NCBI RefSeq assembly: GCF_028583425.1
Contig: NC_072807.1
Coordinates: 37,949,001 to 38,013,000, forward strand
Direction of reading: 5' to 3'
Length of the DNA stretch: 64,000 nt
From: Eublepharis macularius
Taxonomy: Eukaryota > Chordata > Lepidosauria > Squamata > Eublepharidae
Part shown: positions 44,101 to 54,422 of the stretch, one piece after another
Layout of the letters: each line of letters opens with the position of its first letter
How positions within the stretch are numbered: the first letter of the stretch is position 1
Position numbers and translations under genes: made by a program
Notes under the pieces: generated by a model
What the model was told of the DNA's origin: nothing
Databases searched by the model: none
The model's input: only the letters and a program-made list of their open reading frames with translations

Positions 44101-47100
44101 GGCCCTGAGACCAATACATCACACCCCTTCCCCCCTAGTGTGGAACTACTTGATGCCAACAGAGTCCTGGAGTGGGAATGGGGAAAGGTGAGCCTGCCAG
44201 AGCCTGCCCGGTGCAGTCGCTCCAGAGTTCTTTGGGGCCGACAGCCCCGTGTTCCTTGCTGGCTTTGCTCTGGAGGTGCAGTCTCTTGTGGGAGTTTGCG
44301 AGCCACTTGAGGCCGTGGATTGCGGAGAAAAGTCCCAGTTCTGTTTCTGCTCCCATAGCGGCCAAGGCAGTTTAAGCTGATGTGACTGAGTGCGGAGTGG
44401 ACCTGATGCTCCTTCCGATGGCTTGTCTTCACTGCTGGCGTGGAGACGGGCGGCCCTTTGCGGCGCCCTGATGAAACGTGCCTGGCAGGGAACTTGCTGT
44501 GTGCTGCTTTGCTTATGGATGGGCTGCCTTGTTGGACTCCGGTAACGCGGATGCCCAACGCCTTGAACCAATCAAGTCCCAGCAAACTCGTGCAGTGCCC
44601 CTTAACCACAACAAGAGGAAGGAGGCCGTGAAAGTCCTTGTAGCCGACCACAACTCGGCCAGCTCCAACCACTGGAACCCGACGACCCTGGAGATCCATC
44701 AGGCGTAGACTGCTGGGCTTGAGCGGCTGGTTCTTGCCCTTGGAGCACAGGCGGTTGTAGGTGTCCCTGGAGACAATTGAGAGCGCTGACCCGGAGTCAA
44801 CCTCCATGACACACAGTGTTCCCTCAATACAAACCGTGGTGTAGATCTTATCTTTGTTGCCTGCTTGTGTGTGCATGATGACAGTTGTGGTGTGGCATTC
44901 ATTCAGCTGGCACTCTCTTCCTCCTGGCCTTTGGCAGCGCGGAGTGAGGCGAGGAGACTGCTGCGGAGAGCCTCCTTTCCTGACAGTTATGCAGGCCCGA
45001 GCGATGTGGCCCTTCTTTCCGCATGCCCGGCAGTTGGCATCCCGGAACCGGCATTTCCTTCTTTCGTGGTCTCCCCCACAACTAGAACAAGGGGAACCGT
45101 AGTATGGCTGCCTCTCAGAGTGCTGGGCTTGCACTGCATGGAATCTGTGCACACCGTCTTCTTCCTCAGAGCCACTGTCAAAATCCCCATAGTGGACTGG
45201 CTCCTCGTTCAGGGGCAGATCTGGACTCCGCCAACGTCGCACCTCCCGGGTGGACTGGTCTGCTGCTTCAGCTGCTAGTGCTTCTTTGAATGCTGTTTGG
45301 AAGTCGAGGTTCTTCTGCGTGAAAAGCCGGCGCTGTAGCTTCTCATCACGAAGGCCACACACCAGGCGATCACGTAGTGCCATCTCAAGGTCAGGGAAGT
45401 TACATTGTCTGGCTGCCTGTCGGAGGGCTGTGACAAATGCCGCTATCGATTCACCTTGCGCCTGGTCTCGGCTGTAGAACGCATGTCTGCAGGCTATCTC
45501 AGATGGCTGTGGTGAGAAGTGCTCCTTGAGTCTGTTTTTTATTGTGTTGAACGCTGTAGTTTGAAGCTGGGCTGGCGCCACTAGTGCCCGTGCTATATCA
45601 AACGTGGAACGCCCACACACGCTGAAGAACGTTGCTCTCACGAGATCTGTGTCTTCAATCTTGTTCGCCTCAAGGTAGAAGTCGAAGCGGGTAATGTAGG
45701 ATTCCCAGTCCTCGGCTGTTGAGTCAAACGGTTTGAAGTGGCCCTTAGCGGCCATGTCTGCCTTCTGGACGACGCGAGCGTATGTCGGATGGCGGAGGTG
45801 ACAATTCCTCACGCTTAAGATTTCAGCTTAGGTCTCGGGGCTGCCTACCCAAGCACCTTGTTAGTGATTTCGCTCTGGTATTGGGGCTGCCTACCCAATC
45901 AGAGATCCCATCCTCGTCGCCAGTGTTAAATAGTGGGTTCAGACACGAGGTGATTCAATAGCTCTTTATTTAGCAGGAACACAACACACACTGACTGACT
46001 GAACAGAAGTCCTCAATATATATACAGCAGCTCCACCCCCAGAATAACTGATAGCCAATGAGAATACATATTTTAGAATACCATCATCTGCATAAACTAT
46101 ATACACTGTTTGAAGTAGACAGGCCACTGATTGGTCTTTATTATAGAGGACCGATTGGCTGCTGTCATGAGAAAGTAACCAGTGATATTGCAGGGATTAT
46201 GGACCAATGAGAATGCAGGCTTTGGGAGCCTTGACTGAACCTCAAGCTCAACACAGTATAGTGCATTACAATCAATACAGTAACTACTTTAGAGGCCTTG
46301 CTCGGCCCAGTACACCACACCCAGGTTCTTCTGCTTGAATCCTCATACACAAGCCTTAGAAGGAAACAGTCATTGGTAGCTGGAATAGAAGCTGTGCTTA
46401 TATAGAGAGACAGCGTGGTATAGTGGTTAGTGGGCTAGACGGCCTGGGTTCAAATGCGTACTCTGTGACATTAAGTTGTGAGTTTGGTTTTGCCATTTAT
46501 AAATTACAAAAAAGGTATGAGCAAAGCAGATTTGCCCCCCTAGTCCCCCAGGGAGTTGCACAGTGGGCAGGGGCTTGATCTTGCATCCCCCCCAAGGTGT
46601 TATCTGACACTCGTAACTACTACGCCACCCTGGCTTGTAACTATTAGAGTTATGTGTGAGCTGGATCTGATCTGTTTAAAGGGTGATTTAGAACTGGAAC
46701 ACATGGTTTGTAAATTGTGTCTGGGTCAGACCACAGCATGTATAGAGCCACACTGGTGATTTCTGAGTAAATTGTCTTGTGACTCCTTTGAGGACTAAAT
46801 TGAGAACAAAAACATTACTAGAGTGCTTGTTGACTTCCCCGTGCAGATTGACGAATTTCTGCCACATCTGCTCTTGCTTAGCTCGAAGCGAATAGAACTG
46901 GTCACGGCTTAAAATCCACTCCGTTTTTGTTAGGGAATTTTGTAATCTTTCAGCCATATATGAGCGCTATTGAAGCAAGACCTTCACACACACAAGCTAG
47001 AATCCTTCGTTCAGGGAACGTTCTTCCAAATAAGCTTAGCAGTCTCATGGTTAAAAGTCATAATAACTTTACAGCAACTACAAGAATGTCAACATTTCTT

Positions 47101-50100
47101 GTTTTCCTTTTCTCTAATCAAGAAATAGCCTTGGAAAGCAGTCACTGTACGAAGCGAGGCGCCAAACTTTTTGACATGTTTATATCAGGAAGTGTTTACT
47201 GTCTTGTCATAATTCCTGAAGGCAGCATTTCCAAAGAATTATTTGTATAAACCCTGTGTTAACCCTTGATCTTTTATTCTGTAAACAATTAGCTTTGAAA
47301 GGTATATAAGATTCTCTGCTGTATCAGATCTTTATGCATATGTTGGAACATGGCATTGCATCTTTATGGATCACTATTTTGGTGTCTTAATTACTTGTGG
47401 GTGATGGCTGTTGGGAAATATAATCTGAATGAAGAGTACCTTTAAGAAATTTTTCCTTAACAGTTTTGCTCCTTATTGAAGCCCTTCCATTCTTCAATAC
47501 GTTTTAAGAATACGATCGTTTAATCCTAGTTCCTCTTCTCATCATTATGGCTCTAACGTTTTCTTAAACTTCAGCTGTTCCCTTTAGAACCTTGTGCCAA
47601 TTTTCTTCTCTATCTCCCACAGCTACCTAAAAGTGCTCGCGATCTTAAATATCGAGATTATTTTGATCCTGTTGATGATAGCGAAGATTTCACAAGCGAT
47701 GACAAAGGCCGTGAAGATGATGACGACCAGACCGAGGGAGAAGAATGCGAAGGTGAAGAGGAAGGTGACGAAGGCACAGCTGACGAGTAGGTGGCTGGCA
47801 CCGTGAAGCCATACCCTGTTGAGTTAGTGTAGTCAACTTTGAAACAATTAAGTGAACAATCACATGGAAATTTAAGTTCTTTATTGGTAGAGGGAATTTC
47901 ATGGGGAGCTTACTGTGAAGTCTTACACAAGCGCGCTTGCCCTTTCTACAGCGCATGGGGGACGGTAATTGCTTTCCATGAAGAGGGGCACAGTGAAACA
48001 TATCCATTGTCATCTAAATGGATGTAAATTAGGGAGCTAAGGCAAACGTAGCTTTATTGCCCTGGCTTTTTGTATGTGCTTTGGAGGCTCAAGCCTAGAA
48101 ACTCACAAGTATCGTCTTGTGAGATTTGAGACTAACTAGCCTAGAATTCAGGTGGCTTCTGGATGGGAAACCTCCAATTAAGACCAGGGTTGCAGAGGCA
48201 GGCAATGGCAAACCACCTCTGTTAGTCTCTTGCCATGAAAACTCCACTGGAGGTCACCATAAGTCAGCTATGACTTTAGGGCACTCTCCACCACCACTGT
48301 GTTCAGAGGTTAGGCAAAATTCTTCCCCAAACTTCCCTTTAAGTATTGAACACATAGTGGATTCTTTTTGGATATTCCTGCAGGGTCGGTAGGGGGAGAC
48401 CATTGAAGCCCATCACTCATGTGGTGGCAAGAAGTACAGAAAGGGTGGGGTGATGGGGGGGGGCAGTAGGCACAGCTTACCTTCTGACCCTTGAGTCCTC
48501 CAGAGGGCTGGGGCCTACAACCAGGCAGGGCTCTGTTCAGTTTTTAGGCTACTGTCAAGCCAGCCCTGGTTGTTACTGCAGCCATGACAACTGTGCTGGG
48601 AAGGGGCACCATTATTTAGCTGATGTGGGCCTGAAGCTGTCTTAGCGAGAGCCAGTTTGGTGTAGTGGTTAAGAGCGTGGGACTCTAATCTGGAGAACTG
48701 GGTTGGATTCCCCACTCCTCCACTTGAAGCCAGCTGGGTGACCTTGGGTCAGTCACAGCTTCTCGGCGCACTCTCAGCCCCACCCACCTCACAGGGTGAT
48801 TATTATTGCAGGGATAATGATAACATACTTTGTAAACCACTCTGAGTGGATGTCAAGTTGTCCTGAAGGGCAGTATATAAATCGAATGTTGTTGTTGTTG
48901 TTGTTGTTGTTGTTGTGTGGATGTGTAGGTATTACAAGGGTATGTGTCGGGAGCTGAGCTTGGGTTTCCCTTGGCTGGAGTCCCCGCAGAGGAGAGCTCC
49001 GTTATGTTTGGAGGGATTTTTCAGTGTGAAAATGCTTGGCAGGTGCTTCGTGAATTGCATGAGATCCCTTTTTCTTGAAAATGTCCCTCAACTACAGAAT
49101 GGAGGAATCGGATAAAATTCAGCAGCCACAGGAGAGTGAAAGGAAGAAAGGGACTTCTAAGAGGGTGACGTTCACTTTGCCGTACGACAGTGACATGGAA
49201 GACAAACCCGATGCCTCGGAGGAAAAGACAAGCCGTTCCCCTGAAAAGAAATCCTCCTTTGAGAAAAGGCAGGAAAAGGTAACACTGGCTGCATGCCGGC
49301 TTGTGACCCAAATGCATTTTTTCCTCAGTACCTCAAAATATAACCCCCAACCACCCCCACCCCAATTAAAGCAAAGACAGAGTTGAGTCCCAAAAGCACC
49401 GAAGTGTCTTGGGAATTGTCTCAGGAGAAATTTTTCTCTTGCAGCTGAGTGCAAAAATTAAGTCTCTTGAAGAAGAGCTGCTGAGAGAGAAGTCCTGGCA
49501 GCTGAAAGGAGAAGTGACGGGACAGAAACGGCCCGAAAACAGCCTCCTGGAGGAAACGCTGCTCTTTGACCATGCAGTCAAAATGGGTAAATCTTGCACT
49601 ACTGCAAGCCTTTCTCATTGGCTGGTCCATGCTAGTATGAGTTCTTCCACGTTGCATGCAGGTGGCCCAGAGGTGCTCCTGTAGAGCCACAATTTGTGTG
49701 AACGGGGCGGGGAGGGGGGGCTGCTACAGGCCTGCGAATCACAGCCTCTTCATCGTCAGCCCCAAGAGAAGGGCACTGGGTTCCTGTCTGTGTTGACAGT
49801 TGCAAATCCTCATTATCTTTCCTCTTTCAAAACTATTTAGCTCTCTTCCTCAGACACTTTGGCAAGAAAGAAACTTCTTTATCTCATTTTTGCAGACAAT
49901 TACAGAAGAGGGAGGGAGGGAGGGACAGGAGATAAAGGACTTCCTTTCTTCCCATTGTATCTGAAGAAGCAAGCTCTGTATTACAAATGCTCATACCGGA
50001 ATAAATGTTGTTAAGTGTGTTGCGTTTCTAAGTGTCCAGTGGCAATAGGGATTAAATCCGACCCCTAGATCAATTTTTATCTTCTCAGCTCCTGTGATCA

Positions 50101-53100
50101 CAGAGGAGACAACGATGGAGCTTGAAGAGATCATCAAGAGGAGAATAAAAGATCAGGTTAATACAATTGATTACATGCGTGCAGTGCTATGTTTTTGTAG
50201 GGAGGGGGCTGCAGCGGCATGTGTAGAAATCCCTCCCCCAAGTTTTGATTTCCTGTTAAGGTGAGGCAGTGGAGCATGTGCTTTTAGTGGCACTCCTAGC
50301 AGGAGGGGGGGGGGGGAGAAATAAGGGTTTGTCAGTCTGTTCGAAAGGGTACCTGCCTCGCAGCTTCATACACTATGCTTGCTTTTGCACGTCTGTATCT
50401 TTCTGACCATCTTTCTTTTTAGGCTTGGGATGACGTTGTACGGAAAGAAAAGCCAAAAGAGGACCCCTATGAATACAAAAAGCGCTTGACTCTGGATCAC
50501 GAGAAAAGCAAATTAAGTCTTACTGAAATTTACGAACAGGAATATTTGAAGCTTAACCAGGTGTGTTTTGAAAGATGCGTGGATTGTATTGGCTGTGTCT
50601 GAAATCTGGAGAGATCCTCTATTGAAGGATGTAGGCTTAAGGGCCCTTGTGAGCGCTGCTCCCTCTGTTATGTCTGTCTGAGCACGGCCACCACCCAAAG
50701 TGGTGTCAGGCAAGGAGCTCATTTTGACATCCTGGGTGCTTTCGTGCTACATAAAAGGACAGAGATACTTTCTCTAACACTGGACGGAGCAGAAATGGAT
50801 TCATTTTCGAATGATGAAGGAGTAGAGCTTCCTTCTAAGCTTTTAATGTCACCTCTGAAACTTTAGTCTTATAAGCAAAATCTCACACTTCTTTTTTAAA
50901 GAAAATCAGGATTGAAAACCAAAGAACAAACCATTTTCTGTAAAATCCTGCTGTGTTCTGCTGCAGTCCTGTTTGTTTATGGAAGATCACATAGTAGTTT
51001 GTATCACGTACAGTGTAATTCTGTGTGCATTTACTGAGGAGTAAGCCCCATTATAGTTAATATTCCTTATTCCCAAGTAAGCCTGGGTAGAATTGTTGCA
51101 GATTTTGATAATGCAGAATATTACTTGAGGGTCATGAGAAGCAAAAGGACATGAATTGCAATAGATTTCTGCTTCTCTCCCTCTTCTAATGCTTATCTCA
51201 TTTGAAAGAGTTCTTGCTCTTCTTCAGTTGATTTATTTTGAGGAAATTACTCATTCCTCAAACATAAACAAAAATTATCTTTGTATTTTGGAAACGTTAA
51301 ACCAGGACTTGACAAACTCAGTTCGTGACAACTGGGGAATTTTTCCTAAAATAAACCGTGCTTCTGTTGTGAAACGTTATAGCATCTGGAGTTTAGCCTC
51401 GTAAAAGTTAACATATTTCACTTTGATATTTTGCTACTGTTTTGATTAACTCCACATTATTGTTTAACCCAGAAAAAAACTGAAGAGGAAGAAAAGCCTG
51501 AACATGTAGAAATTCTGAAAGCAATGGATGCTCTTTTTCTCAAACTGGATGCCCTTTCCAATTTCCATTTCACACCTAAACCGGTAAGTGGGTTAGCAGA
51601 AGTCCATAGGCATCATTCTGTGTTTTAAAAAATATTAAATTGGGGGAGTCAAGGCAGATGTCACTGAGCGGCATACGATTTGTACTTGATGTGTACCCCA
51701 AATCTTTGGTGTGGCTGTAGAGACCCGAAAAATCTGTGCACGACGGTTACCTTCAGTGGGACTGAACTGATTTGGGAAATCCAAGTACTTCGGCTTTAAA
51801 TGGATGGTGCATCAGCCTTCATTTTCACTTAATGTGTTGTGCGTTTCTCTTTCGCTCTAGCCCGTGCCAGAAGTTAAAATAGTCTCCAATCTCCCAGCAA
51901 TAAGTATGGAGGAAGTTGCTCCGGTTAGCGTTAGTGATGCTGTGCTTCTGGCTCCGGAGGAAATCAAGGTAAGGCATTTTACAGAAGCTTCCAGTAGTAG
52001 TTTCTCTGGCCCCTCCTAAAAATGTGCAGAAGCAAAATAAAAACTTGGTAAGTTTTCTGACTTTGCTTCACTTCTGCAGCTTAATATACATGGACAAGCT
52101 GGGCGATTAGAAGAAACCAATCTGAGTGGTCCTTGTCGAACTGGAAAACATTGCAAAGGTTGCTTTGCGTGGACTTAGCCAGTGGCAACAATGACAGGTG
52201 TAGGTTTGCCTGTTGTGGCGCCTGCTGGTTGGGTTCAAGGCAAGCAACCTCTGTGGTGCTGAATGGCTAGTTTACTCTCGTCTACCAGGCACTTCCCTGG
52301 CAAGTCCAAGGGCCAGTCTGCTCCATGTGGCATGGAATGTAAAGTGTGTTGGCACATGGAGAGCGCGCACCCAGACAGCCAGTGCTTCTGTACTCTGGGG
52401 CGTGAGCATCAAGTGTCCCTTTAGAAGGCATTGTCTCCTATCCCGATCCTAAAATGTGCCTGTGCTTTAGGAGAAGAACAAAGCGGGAGATGTGAAAACA
52501 GATGCCGAGAAAACCTCCACGGACAAAAAAAGGGAGCGGAGGAAAAAGAAGCTTCGGTGGCATATAAAGCTGAAGCAGAAGGAGAAGCGGCAGAAACTCC
52601 TGGAGAAGAAGTTGGAGCAAAATCCCAAGGTGAACAAACAAGTTTCAGCGGAGCAGCTGAGGAAGCTCACCAAGGAAGGCAGAGCATCTCTGCTCAAGGT
52701 AAGGCCTCCGACGGTCCGTGAGGTGGTTTTGCCTGGGGAAGCTCCTTCCCCACAAGGAATCCCCCAGTGCTCTTAACAGTGGTGCATGGGTTCTGTTCAA
52801 ATGGCTACAGATAGAGCCGTGTGTTGCCTACCCTGTGGCAATGAGCAATGAGGAGGCTCCCGCTGCGTCTGCGTCTGCAAGGAGAGCTATTTGAGTTGCA
52901 AATAACCAATTCGGGGGGGGGGCAGGTTTGAGTGAAAACAAGGGAACCCCCACCTCTGCCCATTTGTTACATGCTGGCGAAGCACGTGGTGGAGGAAACG
53001 GCTCCCATCTGCTTTGACCAGAATGCCTATGTCGATCGATTACTGTATTGTTGCCAGGTGAGACCAGCCTCTTGCTTGGTTCAGATCCAGAGTTAGCCGT

Positions 53101-54175
53101 GTTAGTCTGTAGTTGCAAAATAGTAAATAGTCCAGTAGCACCTTTAAGACTAACCAACTTTATTGTAGCATAAGCTTCCGAGAACCACAGCTGTCTTCGT
53201 CAGATGCATCGTCAGCTTTCGAGAACCACAACTCTCTTCGTCAGATGCATGGTGAGGAGAACTGTGGTTCTCGAAAGCTTATGCTACAGTAAAGTTGGTT
53301 AGTCTTAAAGGTGGCTACTGGACTCTTTTACTATTTTGCTTGGTTCGGTGTCACTTGCTGCAACTCACTATGTGGGCAGATTGCTCAGAGGGGTCCGACG
53401 GGTCGTTCCACTGCCTGACTCTGGCCTTTCTCAGTTGATTCCATCTAGCTGTAATGGAGAGAACGTTTGGCAATCGGGGCCAGTCCCTACATGCCCTCTC
53501 CAAGTCCAAAAGAAAAGGAGAGCCTGTCCTAAGTTGGCACTGTGTTGGAAGCAAAACTGTTCCTACCAGCTGCCACAAAATTAATGCATTAGAACGATAG
53601 CGTTTCCTGTTTTCTGGAACACCTTGCCAGTGAAATCTTACGCTCTCCGAGCGATTAAAGAACTTTTTAAAATTCACCCGGAGCTGTCTGTTGCTCTTCA
53701 CTCCCCCCCCGCCCCCGCGATAAAGGGATTTGCTGCTTGCTGGCAGTCTGTGCTTCTCTCTCATTGACATGCGCTAAGCAGACGAGCGCACATCAGAGCG
53801 CGTCCCTTCAGCTTTTGGGATTCGTTATGTTGCCAGAAAAAGGTATTGCATAACACAACAGCTGTTTTGCCATATAGGTATCAATTGGAACACAAATGGG
53901 GGTGTGTGTGTGTGTATCTTTCGAGCATTCTCTCGGAACAATTCAAGTGGCTGGAACTGGTACGTCGTGCCTTGTGTGTGTGTGTGAGAGAGCGTTTCCA
54001 TTATGAAGCAAATGTGACTCTCTTATAGGATGACGGCAAAGACAAGACTTTGAAGTCCTCCCGAGCCTTCTTCTCTCAGTTGCAAGATCAAGTGAAAATG
54101 CAAATTAAAGATGCAAAGAAAAGCCAGGGGAAGCCGAAGAAACGTGAACTCTCTGCCCAGAAGCTGAAGCTGTGA
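41014..54175 (+). CDS. MPHOSPH10: U3 small nucleolar ribonucleoprotein MPP10, complete (11 exons)
   Basis: MPP10 binds IMP3 and IMP4 in the U3 snoRNP / small-subunit processome, where pre-18S rRNA is processed in the nucleolus. Eleven exons join in frame to 684 residues; the human protein has 681. Alignable blocks include [18 protein letters not shown] in exon 2, [26 protein letters not shown] in exon 3, [11 protein letters not shown] and SSFEKRQEK in exon 4, [19 protein letters not shown] in exon 5, and [19 protein letters not shown] in exon 9. Long acidic Glu/Asp runs fill exons 2-3, and a basic Lys-rich segment with KKRERRKKK-like sequence lies in exon 10, as in the family. The first in-frame ATG is at 41,014 in a good context (GCGGCGATGG). 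Intron 2 carries an antisense LTR element and other introns carry SINEs and fold-back repeats, but no exon is damaged. Confidence 0.97.
41531..41595. repeat. Fold-back repeat family C, short perfect copy
   Basis: Arms GTGCAATCCTAAAAAGAG / TTACTCCA and their exact complement surround a loop near GTCTAAGCCCAT. In MPHOSPH10 intron 1. Confidence 0.75.
41818..41965 (-). repeat. tRNA-derived SINE, third type
   Basis: On the minus strand: CTGCTGTAGCATAGTGATTA head, TTTGTATCCCG B-box-like, then TGAGCTCAGCAGGTGGCC. It resembles the 33,705 element in opposite orientation. Confidence 0.6.
41975..42062 (+). repeat. L2-like LINE 3' tail
   Basis: Ends in CTCAGTGAGAAAGGCAGGC, TATAAATC and (AAAT)n. Confidence 0.6.
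42174..42395 (+). repeat. Fold-back repeat family B
   Basis: The head GGGTAGCTGCGTTGGTCTGC is followed by arms CAAGATTTGAGTACAGGGCC and the complement AATCTTGTTGATCCATTGG. The centre is TATCTGAAGAAGGTAGCTC...CAAAAGCTTATACC. In MPHOSPH10 intron 1. Confidence 0.7.
42478..42571 (+). repeat. Fold-back repeat family B, half copy
   Basis: Only the right arm: GTCTGAAGAAGGGAACTC, TTGAAAGTTTACACCC, then CTTGTTGGTCTCTAAG and CTGGACTCAAATCCTGC. Confidence 0.65.
42717..43389 (+). CDS. MPHOSPH10: MPHOSPH10 exon 2
   Basis: 673 bases, acceptor CCTCTCAG|C, donor ATGAAG|GTAAGA. Starts [12 protein letters not shown]. Holds the conserved N-terminal domain and acidic region. Confidence 0.95.
43632..44027 (-). 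repeat. LTR (3' LTR in element orientation)
   Basis: 396 bp, TGTTAAATAG...CACCACA on the plus strand. Almost identical to 45,924-46,319. Contains several ATTGG/CCAAT-type motifs. Confidence 0.92.
43992..45812 (-). CDS. gag / protease-like reading frame of the LTR element
   Basis: Frame of about 606 codons belonging to the fossil element. The N-terminal half resembles a retrotransposon gag capsid region ([17 protein letters not shown]-type). A CCHC zinc knuckle follows ([14 protein letters not shown]), then a DSGS motif as in aspartic proteases. No reverse transcriptase, RNase H or integrase is present in the element. It is not a host gene. Confidence 0.8.
   Translation of the reverse strand: MRNCHLRHPTYARVVQKADMAAKGHFKPFDSTAEDWESYITRFDFYLEANKIEDTDLVRATFFSVCGRSTFDIARALVAPAQLQTTAFNTIKNRLKEHFSPQPSEIACRHAFYSRDQAQGESIAAFVTALRQAARQCNFPDLEMALRDRLVCGLRDEKLQRRLFTQKNLDFQTAFKEALAAEAADQSTREVRRWRSPDLPLNEEPVHYGDFDSGSEEEDGVHRFHAVQAQHSERQPYYGSPCSSCGGDHERRKCRFRDANCRACGKKGHIARACITVRKGGSPQQSPRLTPRCQRPGGRECQLNECHTTTVIMHTQAGNKDKIYTTVCIEGTLCVMEVDSGSALSIVSRDTYNRLCSKGKNQPLKPSSLRLMDLQGRRVPVVGAGRVVVGYKDFHGLLPLVVVKGHCTSLLGLDWFKALGIRVTGVQQGSPSISKAAHSKFPARHVSSGRRKGPPVSTPAVKTSHRKEHQVHSALSHISLNCLGRYGSRNRTGTFLRNPRPQVARKLPQETAPPEQSQQGTRGCRPQRTLERLHRAGSGRLTFPHSHSRTLLASSSSTLGGKGCDVLVSGPLMYSGSSSPAYLRTTGYSKLRGEGCGVLGRARPLK
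45924..46319 (-). repeat. LTR (5' LTR in element orientation)
   Basis: 396 bp, one visible difference from the partner LTR. The sequence just inside it starts with TGGCGACGAGG on the minus strand, a plausible primer binding site. Confidence 0.92.
46325..47622 (+). other. Remainder of MPHOSPH10 intron 2
   Basis: Unique sequence plus a decayed SINE head at about 46,398-46,500 (GCGTGGTATAGTGGTTAGTG, GGTTCAAATGCG). Nothing coding. Confidence 0.55.
47623..47786 (+). CDS. MPHOSPH10: MPHOSPH10 exon 3
   Basis: Acceptor CTCCCACAG|CTACC. Encodes [16 protein letters not shown] and an acidic stretch. The donor GACGA|GTAGGT is chosen because it gives the phase (2 bases over) that exon 4 needs. Reading past it meets TAG at once. 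Confidence 0.85.
48150..48298 (+). repeat. 5S rRNA-derived SINE, partial
   Basis: GGTGGCTTCTGGATGGGAAACC matches the end of vertebrate 5S rRNA (CTTGGATGGGAGACC). The non-5S body follows: GGCAATGGCAAACCACCTC, TCTTGCCATGAAAACTCC and a BovB-like end GTCACCATAAGTCAGCTATG. MPHOSPH10 intron 3. A reverse copy lies at 60,084. Confidence 0.75.
48649..48916 (+). repeat. tRNA-derived SINE with (TTG)n end
   Basis: Full-length copy in MPHOSPH10 intron 3, with a TTG tail of about ten units, which suggests a fairly recent insertion. Confidence 0.9.
49098..49278 (+). CDS. MPHOSPH10: MPHOSPH10 exon 4
   Basis: Acceptor CAACTACAG|A, donor GAAAAG|GTAACA. Encodes [23 protein letters not shown] and SSFEKRQEK. 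Confidence 0.9.
49445..49586 (+). CDS. MPHOSPH10: MPHOSPH10 exon 5
   Basis: Acceptor CTCTTGCAG|CTGAG, donor AAAATGG|GTAAAT. Encodes [19 protein letters not shown] and the very conserved [13 protein letters not shown] block. Confidence 0.95.
50089..50156 (+). CDS. MPHOSPH10: MPHOSPH10 exon 6
   Basis: 68 bases, acceptor CTTCTCAG|CTCC, donor GATCAG|GTTAAT. Encodes [18 protein letters not shown]. Confidence 0.93.
50423..50560 (+). CDS. MPHOSPH10: MPHOSPH10 exon 7
   Basis: Acceptor TTCTTTTTAG|GCT, donor AACCAG|GTGTGT. Encodes [18 protein letters not shown], then [18 protein letters not shown]. Confidence 0.95.
51011..51099. repeat. Fold-back repeat family C, decayed
   Basis: CAGTGTAATTCTGTGTGC and GGGTAGAATTGTTGC are weak inverted ends with GGAGTAAGCCCCATTATAG in the middle. 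MPHOSPH10 intron 7. Confidence 0.4.
51473..51583 (+). CDS. MPHOSPH10: MPHOSPH10 exon 8
   Basis: Acceptor TTTAACCCAG|AAA, donor AAACCG|GTAAGT. Encodes [16 protein letters not shown] to [13 protein letters not shown]. Confidence 0.95.
51861..51968 (+). CDS. MPHOSPH10: MPHOSPH10 exon 9
   Basis: Acceptor TTCGCTCTAG|CCC, donor ATCAAG|GTAAGG. Encodes [18 protein letters not shown] and LLAPEEIK. Confidence 0.95.
52471..52698 (+). CDS. MPHOSPH10: MPHOSPH10 exon 10
   Basis: Acceptor TGTGCTTTAG|GAG, donor CTCAAG|GTAAGG. Encodes [20 protein letters not shown] and a strongly basic helix-like region. Confidence 0.94.
53083..53337 (+). repeat. Fold-back repeat family A with target duplication
   Basis: The head AGATCCAGAGTTAGCCGTG precedes inverted arms; the central part is partly duplicated (two TCTTCGTCAGATGCAT blocks). 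The direct repeat GCTTGGTTC flanks it (53,074-53,082 and 53,338-53,346). MPHOSPH10 intron 10. Confidence 0.85.
54029..54175 (+). CDS. MPHOSPH10: MPHOSPH10 exon 11 and stop
   Basis: Acceptor CTCTTATAG|GAT. Encodes [20 protein letters not shown] and ends LSAQKLKL before TGA, like the human VHKLKL end. Confidence 0.95.
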   Translation, partial: DDGKDKTLKSSRAFFSQLQDQVKMQIKDAKKSQGKPKKRELSAQKLKL

Positions 54176-54204
54176 TATATTTATGCATATGCTGATTTGT
54201 ACCA

Positions 54205-54210
54205 ATTAAA
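54205..54210 (+). terminator. MPHOSPH10: MPHOSPH10 poly(A) signal
   Basis: ATTAAA lies 30 bases after the stop codon, with a T-rich stretch downstream. The 3' UTR is therefore very short. Confidence 0.6.
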
Positions 54211-54422
54211 GCCAGTTTTCTAATTTATGCTTACGTTTTTAATTCACTTTCTCTCTCTCTCTCTCTCTGTTTGGTTATACACAGATGAGTTATATTTCAA
54301 ATATTTCCTGCATGTTACTTAAAGCAAGCCTCACTTGATGGGAGGGCAGGGTTCACAAGTCGCATTCTGGAAGGCACTAAAAGGGCAGGGGCTTGTAATC
54401 AAAAATGTAGATTTTCCACAGT

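Larger units (their letters stand above)
43627..46324 (-). mobile_element. Young LTR retroelement (Ty3/Gypsy-like) with target duplication
   Basis: A fossil provirus-like insertion in MPHOSPH10 intron 2, antisense to the gene. Two 396-bp LTRs with TG...CA ends differ at one visible position. A 5-bp target duplication CCCAG lies on both sides (43,627-43,631 and 46,320-46,324). The interior, read on the minus strand, has a tRNA-primer-like site next to the 5' LTR, a gag-protease-like reading frame and a purine tract before the 3' LTR. The purine tract with the adjoining LTR edge appears twice, near 44,011 and 44,093. No pol region is present, so the copy is non-autonomous, with one large structural loss. 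It is recent by LTR identity. Confidence 0.9.

Noticed and set aside
43992-45812. The 606-codon frame as a host gene domesticated from gag
   Set aside because: It lies between two nearly identical LTRs with a target duplication, so it is simply the coding part of a recent fossil insertion.
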